A stretch of DNA of 64,000 bases from Porphyridium purpureum (taxonomy: Eukaryota > Rhodophyta > Bangiophyceae > Porphyridiales > Porphyridiaceae). The notes below the pieces were generated by a model that did no database searches, was not told where the DNA came from, and saw only the letters and a program-made list of their open reading frames with translations. Location: assembly GCA_008690995.1 (NCBI GenBank), contig VRMN01000014.1:1-64000 (forward strand), given 5' to 3'. The position numbers and the translations under genes are program-made. Shown here in pieces: positions 22,062 to 31,577 of this stretch (positions are counted from its first letter, which is position 1; the number at the start of each line of letters is the position of its first letter).

Positions 22062-25000
22062 CACTCCCTCACTCATAGCTTGCTGATCGGAAGGGTAACT
22101 CGAAACATCATTTCTGAACGATCTTGTTCAATTTCGAATAATTCGTACCTAAACTCCACAGAAGCCTGTCCCTGTGTGCCGTGAATCTCTCACCTTGCAA
22201 TGGCTTGGTGAGTGTGTCTGCAACCAAATCTGCGGTCGGCCAGTATACAATTCTCTTTTCACCCTTGTTGGCTGCATCGTGCACCACAAAGTATCTATCA
22301 CTTATGTGCTTCGTACGCGCGGAGCTGGGACGTCCATTTTTCATCAGCGCAATCGCCGATTTGCTGTCTTGTAACAAGATCGACTCCGTAACCTTGTAAC
22401 CTTGGGCTTTGAGAAAACGAGCTGCCCACACTATCTGACCGAGGCTGTCGCTAGCCGCCACTAATTCTGCCTCGGTCGAGCTTTTGGTTACTAAGCGCTG
22501 TTTGCCACGCCGAGCGTAGACGGCTCCGGTCCCGAGAGTGACGTAGGCACCTGTTACACTTTTGAAGTAATCACTGGCCGCGTACGAAGCGTCCACACCG
22601 CTGATCACCATTCCATGCTTACAGGCCGCTAGCTTCAACTTCAAGTCCCTCGTTGCGTTCAAATACTTGATCACTCTTCGCAGCTTGTCCCAATCCCGCG
22701 CTGTCGGCTCTTGCACTCTTGTTGTCAGGTAGCCAACCGCCGTGAGTAAGTCTGGGCGTGTACGCTTTGCCACGTACAAAAGTTTACATGAGTAAGTATG
22801 GAACCTCTCTCTGTCTTTCGCGCTCAGAGGCTCCCCTGTTCCCACTTCATACAATCCTGTGCCAGCTGGCGTCTTGGCAGTACCACGTTCCCCAAAGTCC
22901 TGTATTAGCGCATGTACATACCCGTTCATGCTTACACTCACTTCGCCTTTTCGACTAAAATCAAATTTCATTCCCAGATACTCAATAAAGTCGCCCTGCT
23001 CAGTCTTGAGGTCCGGGTATCTCGTACGCATCTCGTTCAGAACCTTCTTCACTCCGTGCGCAGTAGGAGCAAACACTATAACATCGTCCACATGTATTGC
23101 CAAGGTGACTGCGCCTTTCTTGAACACGCACTGGTCATACTTGTTTTCCGAAAATCCCATCTCCAGAAACATTTTGCGCACTGTGGCGAACCACTGCTTT
23201 TCTGCCATCACGGTACCGTAGAGCGCTTTGTTAAGCACGCAGGTCAAAGATCCATCTTTTCGTACGAACGATCTGTACTTATCATCCAGCTCACAACGCA
23301 CTTGCGACAAGTATCTATTCAACGTCACGTGCACTTTCGGCCCTTCCTCCGGCATCGGCGCATTGAGGAATGCACCCGGGAAGTCCGCTTTGCCCACCGC
23401 GCAGTTCGAGCTAGCGCCGACCGCTGCCAGCAGCAGCACGCTGTCCGTGCCGACCGTCGGGGATGATCGCTGTGGATACAGAGTCGGATCTTGATGGTTG
23501 CCTCCGGCAACGACTCTCGCCTTCAAGCCCGTCATTTTTCCGCCGCTGTCGAGTTTCTCTTTCAGAAATATATGTGTCGGCAAAATGCGCATCCTCTCCT
23601 CGGCTGTCAGATCACGCACATTCACTGGAGCTACCACACCAAACCCATGACGATTGTCAACTTGTGCAACTTCTCGCACTGTCGCTTTTGCAGCCTCGGG
23701 CCCGTATTTTCGAAATGCAGATCTTAAATTCATGTTCATCGCAAGTCCGTCCCTCGTTTTGATCATAACGAACGCTCTACCCTTTTTTGTTCTTTTTGCT
23801 TGCTTCGTGTCTTCAGTTTTCCTCTTCGTCCCACGAAATTCCTGCTCCGCCGCTTCCGTCAACTGCTTCTTTCGCTTTTCCAGTTCCTCGATACGCATGG
23901 AAATTTTCTCGGCCTCTTGTTTGTACCTTACGATCAGCTGTGTTTTGAGTTTTGACTCTCGTTCTTCAATTTGCTCCAGACGCTGGTCTATCTCACGATT
24001 TCACTTTCCTGCTAGCTGATCTATTTGAGTGCCAATATAAATTTGTTCGCTTGCGAAGGATAGTGGGTCCGCATTTCCATTCGTTCTTTCATCTTGAAGC
24101 GTATTCTCGGACACGATGCCCATCTCGTCGACGTTTTTATTCTCTTCCGGTCCTGGCTTTGCAGCTCGTTCGGTGACTGCCGCTGGGCTCAAGGACTGCT
24201 CTGTGGCATTGAATTGTCGTGTCGTCGCCGATGTGCTCTTAATCTCTGGTGCAATGCCAAGATCGCAAGGGTCAACGATATCCTCTGTGCTGAGTTCGTG
24301 AACTTCATTCTTTTCATCATTGAAGTCAACATCCTGCTTCAAACTTAACGCTTCACTCCGTGCGCTGATTTCGTCTTGTCTTCTCTCATAAGGCAGACTG
24401 AGGTCGGAATCGTGTATGTTCCCGAGTTTCGCCCCGTCTTCATTTGGAAGGCCAGCTTCTACATCAGTTTCTGGAATCGGAACTGACTCTACCTCTGCAC
24501 CGCGATTGTCTATTTCTTCTTCTGGCTGACCATCGACATCATTCTGCGGTTCAGATTCCTTTCTGTGCGAGTCCAGAGACTCTTTGATTTCTTCTGCACT
24601 GCCTTTTGATTCTGCAATTTCGTTGACTCTCCCAACGACATCTTCAGGCGCTGGTAACTGTATCCACTTCTGCCTCACTGTCGTGCGCTTAGTGTGCAAA
24701 TCAAAAAACAACCAAGAGCCGGCTAAATTCATGGTCGGCCGCAGTGCTATGCACCCAACTGAACGCTCTTGCATTGTGTTGTTGACTGTCTTGCTTAGAA
24801 CTTGACAGTAGTCGCCAAAACCTAACGCTAGGTCTTCGCCGGCATCTATCAGTCGGCCCGTGACATCTTCATGTGGTTATCGACCTTCGCAGGTTTCCAC
24901 AGGGGACACACTACTCCTCATCATATTGACTCGCTGCACACAGTATTCGGCTAAGAAAGGAGTCCACGATTTTGGCATGACGAATCGCAGTCCACTTAGC

Positions 25001-27214
25001 ACGCAGCGCATGCGCTCTTTGATCTGCTTGATCGCTCTCTCTGCTGCTTGCACCATTTCACCGGCCTCCAAAATTTCAGGGATCACTTTCTGCGCTTTCT
25101 TCCATTCTATCACGGATTCGACTCCGCTTTCCGGATCGCTTCTTATCTCTTTCACTGTCACGCCATGGCCTTTCATCCTACTGATTTGACTCGTGAGCCC
25201 CGCACGCAGGTGTTCACTGCTCTTGCTCCGTACACGATCTATCAATACATACTGCTGTGGTTTGCATACGCTCACGAGGAACGCGTACCCGTTTACAAAC
25301 ATGATATCTGTGCGCAGAGCCTCGTCTTGTTCCGTTTGCTGCGCTCGCTCTGACTCCATTGGGCTGACGTGTCCTGTGCTGCGCCCTTTTATCACCGCGA
25401 GGGCAGGTCCCCATATTGCTTCGGCCCTATCCACATCACGCACGGTAATACCACTGTTCAGGATGCCTCCGTTTCGTATCGCTTCCTTTAGGTTCTTGAT
25501 GGATGGGTAGGCCAACCTTCTCGAAAGGTCGCGCGCTGCCTTCACTGCACGAATCTGTCTAGTGGTATAGTCTTTCTCTCGTTCGGCTGCCGTGCTTCCC
25601 ATGGGTGCAGTAGTACCTTCCTTGAAGGCTGGTGCAGCGGTGTAGATATAGTCTGCGCGCGGTTTGAAAACTAATGTATCTTTACCATTGGTCAAACTGA
25701 AGCTGTTTGATCCAGTGTGGTATCGTACCTTGTGGCCATCCGCACGCAGTCTACCAAGGCTGAACACATTTCCGCACACTCTGTTGGCGTGATGTGCTGT
25801 ACCAAATGCCGTGTCTCCTATTTGCGTCACGCTCACCAGCTTTCGCTTGTTGATCCCGCTTAGTGACAAAACTTGCAAAGCAGGTCGGTTGTTCACCAAC
25901 AAGTGACCGTCTCTAAAGACATGATCTGAGGAACAGCTGTCCAATCCAATCTCACCCTGTGCGAAAGCTGCACTATCGGCCAACGTAGTCGCGCGCCGCT
26001 TCAATTGCGACGCGCCGCGCCGTCACTCACTTTCCGAAGTCGACGCAGCGTCCAGGCTCTCTTCGTCTTCCGCGAACCCCACTTGCGTCATGCCCCTGCG
26101 TTTCGAATCTTTCTTGAGCTTCTGTTTCATATCCTCCACTTCTTTATTAAGCGCCTCCACCATGTCCGGCTGTGGACAATCATCACGTATATGTTCAAGT
26201 TTTCCGCACCCAAAACAACGAATTTGCTTGCGCTTTGAGTGCTCCCTTTTCGTCGTAGGTTCAGTGTGCTCGCCATGGTCGTCGTCACTGACTGTTCCTC
26301 TTTCAACTAAGAACGAAATCCCCCCACGTGGAACTACGGGCTGCGGTAGCGTTTTGTACTCGGACACTATGCGCACGGCCGCATCGACAGTATCCATCGA
26401 TACGCGACTGTTCATCAGCTGAACAATCGTCTGTCGGTAGCCACCGGACAGTTCCAATTTGCGAGTGAATTCAATCGCGAGTCTCTTCGGATCACCGGTC
26501 GGCTCTCCCACTGCTTTCATGGCCCGCACAGTCGCGTCAAATCTTCCTCGAAATTGTGCGATAAGATCGCCGGGCTCTACCGCCAACCTGTGATACATTT
26601 CGCACGCATACTGCTGGTTTTTCACAGGGTCGCTCGAACCCCGTGTCATATGCACCGACAGCACCAGCTCAGCGAGCTTCAACGGATCATTCGCTGACGC
26701 TGCCATTTCAGCATACTGTTCAGTACGCTTCATCGCATCGATGGACGCCGCGCTCAACTGTCCCATGATCAGCGCGTACACTTTGGCTTTCTGTTCGCTC
26801 AAATCTCTTTTCTTCTTGTGATATTCATGCAATATCATCTTTACTCGCTCGACATTTATGAGGGAGGCAAGGTCTTGGGGAAACCCGTCGAGCCCATCTT
26901 CAGTAAACTCTTCGACTGACGGTGGGTCCACCACAGGATACTTCATCCCGCAGTCACTCAGGTCTAAGATTACACCGATCTCCCCAACATGGTGACGCAC
27001 GTAGTTCTCCATCGAAGAGAACCACGACACCACGGCAAAAGCCGGCGTGGCGCCTCTTGCGGAGTATTGCAGCAGTGGCAATTCTGCTAGTGCTCCGCGC
27101 TCACGAGACGATGCAGAAGTCTGTCCCTTTCCACGCGTGCTTCCGCGCATACGCATCGTCCCTCCGGCTCCGCGTCCAACCGCTCCGCCCCTGGTAGCCA
27201 TCGCTATAGTTTTG

Positions 27215-27789
27215 CGTTGGGAATTCTTCTCTCCCCGCTCGTGTTCTGTCCACTCGAACTAGTTCATCACGTTAACAAGACTACAGTTTTCGCACCTTCA
27301 CTCCCTGCCGAAAAGATCAGGGACCTCGGCACTGTTTGCGCCTCGTGCAGTCTCTACTTATGTAGCAAGTCAAACACGGCTTTCGTTCGTGCGATCCGGC
27401 CGAGCCCCTGTAACCGACATTGAGCTCATGAGTACACTGATCGTGGTAAAATCGGTCCCGCTAAACCGCGAACGGCCGCTTGACGCTGTATAAATAGGTC
27501 GCAAGAAACGACCATGCGGCGATCCGCAGCTTAGAAGCAAGAGACTCTCTTTGTGGGTGAGGTAAAAGTTCATCGCGTTTCGAAGCGATTGGGAGGTAGC
27601 GTTGAGTAGTATCCGCGCCTCGTAGAGTCCGCCACATTGTGTGGCCCACGCGTTGTCTGTCTTGTTGCTTGCACCCTACGCACCCTTCGAGGGCAGCGGC
27701 GATCACTCTCGGTCGATGTCTTGGGGCACCTCTCCAAGCTGATGACTGTACATTGCCTCTCTCACGGCCATCGTGCTTGATTTTCAACA
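27215..27789 (-). repeat. 5' LTR of element D, split by a 297-bp insertion
   Basis: The LTR halves at 27215-27441 and about 27744-27789 together match the 272-bp 3' LTR. The break is occupied by 27442-27738, with CTGAT on both sides. Confidence 0.85.
27442..27743. mobile_element. Small unidentified insertion inside the LTR of D
   Basis: A 297-bp segment followed by a second copy of CTGAT (27437-27441 and 27739-27743), the hallmark of a 5-bp target duplication. It has no coding capacity and no clear terminal inverted repeat; its ends read CGTGG and CCAAG. It could be a solo LTR of an unseen family or a non-autonomous element. The call as an insertion is firm because the uninterrupted LTR exists at 21790-22061; the identity is unknown. 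Confidence 0.7.
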
Positions 27790-27794
27790 GGAAG

Positions 27795-28580
27795 GTTTCA
27801 ACGAAGAGGCATTTGTGTTGGCTCAAGCTCGATTATGAAACCTAGGTACTGGAGGTGGACATGCGCGCCGCTGGCTGTGGCCGTCAGATAAGGAGTGTAT
27901 GTTATTTGTTTCCCGACAGACCTTCACAAGTAAACGTCGTTGTTGCAACTCCGTGTCAACCAGGGCGCTCGGAGCGAGGTTATACACCTACAATTTGTGC
28001 TCTAGGAAACTTCAGGGAAATAAAGTCCCCCGAAGTTTCCTAAGGCACAGCGACGAGCTCACGGCAGCGTATAAAGTCCGCGCGGTAACCTTTCCTTTCC
28101 CCTTCCGCCGACCGCTTGGGATGCGCGCGCGTGCCGCCGGCTCGGTGGTGGGCTAGACTGAGTGATGGGCGCTCACACGTCGACGCGTGATCTCGCCGCC
28201 CCGCTTTGCAACTCTCAACACACAGGGAGAACAAACACTTTACGCCACCGTACGCCTCTAGCCTCTTACCTTTAAAAAACGGAGAGCTGCCCGCCGGCGA
28301 TCTCCACACCATCACTTGTAAAGTGCTCTACCCTGGCGGCGAACACCAAGCGCAATCATCATTGTTTGCTCGGTGCTAACTGTACTGAGGAGTACACTAC
28401 CAGACGGACGTACAGTAGGTCGTTCGGGTGCGTTTTGGCGCGAAGGGGCGAGTGGTCGCGCAGGGAGTCTCTCTTGCGCTCGACGCACGGCTCGCGTGGA
28501 GATAGGCTTTCATCTGCTGGGGCAGCGGTCGAGCTTCAACCTGGCGACTCGGCGGGGACAGAGCCGCAGCTCAGATAGAG
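27795..28580. other. Upstream region of POLD2
   Basis: 785 bp between element D and the POLD2 start, rising in GC toward the gene. A TATAAAG-like box at about 28070 (gcgtataaagtcc) lies about 510 bp upstream of the start codon and may be a promoter, but the distance is long. No other gene is supported. Confidence 0.4.
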
Positions 28581-29969
28581 ATGTGCTCAGAAGAGAGTAC
28601 GCGCGCTGAGTGCGCGTACGCGGCGTGTGGGAGACCCGGCGACGAGTCCGCGCCGCCTTCGTTCCAAGTGCAGTTCTCGCAATTGTACTTTACGCGTCTT
28701 ATGCAGCTGCGCCCGCACATTGCGCGCGCGGCACGCGCCCAGTGTTGCGATAGCCATGTGGCTCCCGACGGCGACGGCACAAGTGGTGGCTCAGCTGCCT
28801 CGCCAGGCGCGCCGTCGACGCACTTTGCTCAACGCATTCTCGAGGCACGCAGGGACGCGGTCAGCAATGTGCTCATTGGCGTGGCATTCCGCAGCATGAT
28901 TGGCAAGCCGTCCATTCTCGCTGAGTATGCTGCACAGGAACAAAACGGAACGTCGCTCGTGCCACGGCCCCCGCAACACAGCGCGCACAAGTACGAACAA
29001 AGCGCATCGGACACTGTCATTCTCGAGGACGAGACGTCGCGAGTCACGCTCGATCTTAGCCACTTCTCCGGTCCGACGGTTGTCTCTGGATTGGTGATAG
29101 GTGTGCGCGGCTCCGAGTCGCTCATCTCGAAGGGCACCTTTGTGGTACAGGATGTCATATTTCCCGGACTCGCACCGCAGCCACCGTTGAGCTCCACCGG
29201 AGACGTCAAAGGTTTCCGCAAGACAGTTTGCCTGGTGTCTGGGCTAAATTTTGAGCACAAGACGAGTAGTACGTCGCAAACACTGGCGCTGAATATGCTT
29301 CACGAGCTCCTGATGGGAAACGTGGGAATGCACACGTCGTCTGCACAAATTGCGCGTTTGATCGTACTTGGGAATTCCACGGCCGCGCGCTCAGAGCAGG
29401 ACAAGGATGCTGAATATGTGCGCGCGGTGCAGCGGCTTGACTCCTTTTTATCTGGTGTTTGTGCGTCGCTGCCAGTGCACCTTTTGCCCGGGCCTTCGGA
29501 TCCAACAAGCCTGCTGATGCCCCAGCTGCCCTTTCACCAAAGTCTGCTTAAGCAATCAGCGATGACGGGACGCCTTCATCGCGAAATGAACCCGAGCTTC
29601 TTCCAACTCGATGGTGCTACGTTCTTGTGCACGGGCGGACAGTCAGTTGTAGACTTTTTAAAGTACTGCCCCGATGAAGGCGCATCTGCTGCATGCGCAA
29701 TGGACCAGATGTTGCAATGTCGGCATGTGGCGCCAACGGGTCCTGACACGGTGCCGGTGCAGCCGCTCTCGGCCAAGGACCCATTCGTGCTCGATGAGAC
29801 TCCGCGCGTGTTTGTGGCGGGCAACCAGGCAGAGTTTAGCACGTGCCTCGTTCAACAGGATGACATCACGTGCCGCTGTATTGGAATTCCAGCCTTCTCG
29901 GAAAAGCCGTCGGCAGTGCTTTTGGACCTTGATTCACTTGAGGTCAATCAAATCGATCTGAGTGTCTGA
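28581..29969 (+). CDS. POLD2: DNA polymerase delta small (regulatory) subunit
   Basis: 462 residues, a typical length for POLD2/Cdc1/p50, the B-subunit that holds the catalytic subunit and the p66 subunit together in nuclear DNA polymerase delta. The N-terminal helix matches the family (FSQLYFTRLMQLRPHI, residues about 32-47). An OB-fold region follows (about 90-210, including VVSGLVIGVRGSE). The inactivated calcineurin-like phosphoesterase domain occupies about 215-450: CLVSGLNF, LPGPSDPTSLLMPQLPFHQ (about 301), DGATFLCTGGQSVVDF (about 343), RHVAPTGPDT (about 380), DPFVLDETPRVFVAGNQ. The ATG chosen leaves the conserved N-terminus intact. There is no intron. It is convergent with the next gene. 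Identification is firm from motif order. Confidence 0.96.
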   Translation: MCSEESTRAECAYAACGRPGDESAPPSFQVQFSQLYFTRLMQLRPHIARAARAQCCDSHVAPDGDGTSGGSAASPGAPSTHFAQRILEARRDAVSNVLIGVAFRSMIGKPSILAEYAAQEQNGTSLVPRPPQHSAHKYEQSASDTVILEDETSRVTLDLSHFSGPTVVSGLVIGVRGSESLISKGTFVVQDVIFPGLAPQPPLSSTGDVKGFRKTVCLVSGLNFEHKTSSTSQTLALNMLHELLMGNVGMHTSSAQIARLIVLGNSTAARSEQDKDAEYVRAVQRLDSFLSGVCASLPVHLLPGPSDPTSLLMPQLPFHQSLLKQSAMTGRLHREMNPSFFQLDGATFLCTGGQSVVDFLKYCPDEGASAACAMDQMLQCRHVAPTGPDTVPVQPLSAKDPFVLDETPRVFVAGNQAEFSTCLVQQDDITCRCIGIPAFSEKPSAVLLDLDSLEVNQIDLSV

Positions 29970-30274
29970 ACTTTGACACTGAAAAATTATACTCTAGACC
30001 ACGTGCTGTATGCTGTCACATGCGCGACTCGGCTCTATCGCCATCCGATTCTCCGGCTCGCTTGCACGGTAGTGAAATAGGAAAAATACACAACGTTGCC
30101 TTTCTTGTCCGTCCTGAAGGGAACGAAAACATTCGCGATGGTGTCGCACATTAAAGATTTGACTGCATGGTAACAAGAACAGTCGGTCAAACAAAGTCGT
30201 ACGCGTCTCGGTGCCACAAATGAATCACTGATTCGTTTGCACCCAATACGTACAAACGCAGGCGCGGATTCGCA
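29970..30274. other. Convergent intergenic region, POLD2 and the zinc-binding gene
   Basis: 305 bp between two stop codons facing each other; it should hold both 3' UTRs. No element or RNA gene is seen. No canonical AATAAA is evident in either direction. Confidence 0.5.
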
Positions 30275-30937
30275 TCATTCACCGAAAGCCTTGGGCACGG
30301 GCGCCGCCCAGGCTGTGCATCGTGGGCATGGTGTCCGCTTAGCCCCGCGGCAAACATGGCACGTCGCAAGATCGGGAGAAATAAGTATACCCACGCCCTT
30401 GCAACGCTCGCAATCAGCCTCTTGTGAGCCGAAGCACAGTTGACATTCTCGCCCCTCGTGCCGCACCGACGCTTCCGCGAGCTTGTCCTTTAAAGCAGTG
30501 TCTACATAGCGGTCAACACGGTCGCGCAGCGCCACAAGAAGATGCGCGCGGGCTGCTAGAGCTTTCATGTCTGCCCGATTGAGACGACCGTCATGGTCGT
30601 ACGGGCAATGGCGGCATCGATGTGTGCGCTTTGGAGCCGCACCAAGAGGAGCATCTTCGGCTGAAATTCCACAGCAGCCAGTTGGGCGCTGCAGCAGGCT
30701 CAGAGCCGTAAATACTGTGTATCCTGTCGCCGGGTCGATATACGTAGCTGCCCCCTTGCTCACTGCAACCTCATGCAATACTCTGATCGCTTTCCTCTGC
30801 TCCATCGGCTTTCCTTCACTCTCGGACCAGGCGGCTGGGGAGGCCGCAGAAAGCACAGACTGCCCGACTTGTACATCTCCGACAATAGCTGCGACCATGT
30901 GCGTGTGTGTCATACCCTTGCACGTCTCGGGGCCCAT
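30275..30937 (-). CDS. Small DUF5522-like / DnaJ-type zinc-finger protein
   Basis: 220 residues from the first in-frame ATG (30937). The open frame extends upstream without an ATG, so an upstream exon is possible. Two modules are visible. The first (about residues 60-125) has YIDPATGYTVFTALSLLQR, then GCC, then RCRHCPYDH after an extra loop; this is the pattern I know from DUF5522, a cysteine-rich family of unknown function. The second (about 165-210) has four CxxC(x)G units (CQLCFG, CERCKG, CHVCRG, CPRC), like the DnaJ/BSD2 zinc-finger domain that binds unfolded protein in organelles and cytosol. Zinc binding is likely; the biological role is not known. It is divergent from SPB1, with 640 bp between start codons. 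Confidence 0.75.
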   Translation of the reverse strand: MGPETCKGMTHTHMVAAIVGDVQVGQSVLSAASPAAWSESEGKPMEQRKAIRVLHEVAVSKGAATYIDPATGYTVFTALSLLQRPTGCCGISAEDAPLGAAPKRTHRCRHCPYDHDGRLNRADMKALAARAHLLVALRDRVDRYVDTALKDKLAEASVRHEGRECQLCFGSQEADCERCKGVGILISPDLATCHVCRGAKRTPCPRCTAWAAPVPKAFGE

Positions 30938-31577
30938 TTGTATGGTCAAATACGCGCGCAGGTTGGAGCCCGGCAAGTTCAGCAACCTCGCGCAGAGTCT
31001 GTCCGGTTCGTGGCGGAGCTCTGCGCAATGCACCGCCACCGAGAACGCTTGGTCCAGCACGTGTTCGTCGTGTTCATTCTGCGCGCTGCGACTCCACGGA
31101 CTGACTCTGCGCCTGGTGCGATCGAGTCCCACGCACGGGCGCAAGCGCTCGATCCCGCGCGCGTCGTTGTCGCTGGGGCGGCGGCGCACGAGCGCCGGCA
31201 CCGCACCGCGGCGCGGCTGTCACTGCTGCGAGGCCCGCGCGCGCCCTGCGCAGCCACAAACGCCACGGCGGGCATTTCCTGCGGGCGCGCGCAGTCTCGC
31301 GGCTCCTCCCGGACGCACGCCGCGCGCAGCATTCCGCCACGCTCGCGCCACAGGGCTCGCGGCCCTGCCGCGAACGCTTCACGCCTTCGAACGCCTTTTC
31401 TCGGCGGAAATCGCCGGCGGAGCTGTACCCCATGGTACAGCGCCAACGGGTGGAACTGTACCTCAGGTACAGCGCGAGTGCGCACCGGCCGACTTTTGTG
31501 CGGCGCGTCGCTGCGTCCACTGGTGCGGAGCGACGGCGGCACACGGGTCGACGAGCAGAGCGCAGCCGGCAGACAGG

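Larger units (their letters stand above)
21785..27794 (-). mobile_element. Copia-type LTR retrotransposon, family D, with GGAAG duplication
   Basis: The element proper is 21790-27789, bounded by GGAAG at 21785-21789 and 27790-27794. On the minus strand the LTRs begin TGTTGAA and end CCCAACG. Parts in order: 5' LTR 27215-27789 (carrying an insert of about 300 bp), gag about 26023-27201 with knuckle CFGCGKLEHIRDDC, protease-integrase about 24877-26004, linker about 24001-24774, RT and RNase H about 22108-23898 (AIHVDDVIVFAP; GVDASYAASDYFKSVTGAYV; KSSTEAELVAASD), 3' LTR 21790-22061. The coding region is interrupted about twice. The LTRs differ noticeably (roughly a tenth of positions by eye), so this insertion is much older than A or B. 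Confidence 0.9.

Noticed and set aside
30567-31577. N-terminal extension of the SPB1 frame by 337 codons
   Set aside because: The added sequence is Arg/Pro/Ser-rich composition-driven translation, overlaps the divergent zinc-binding gene, and lies before the conserved Spb1 N-terminus at 31578.
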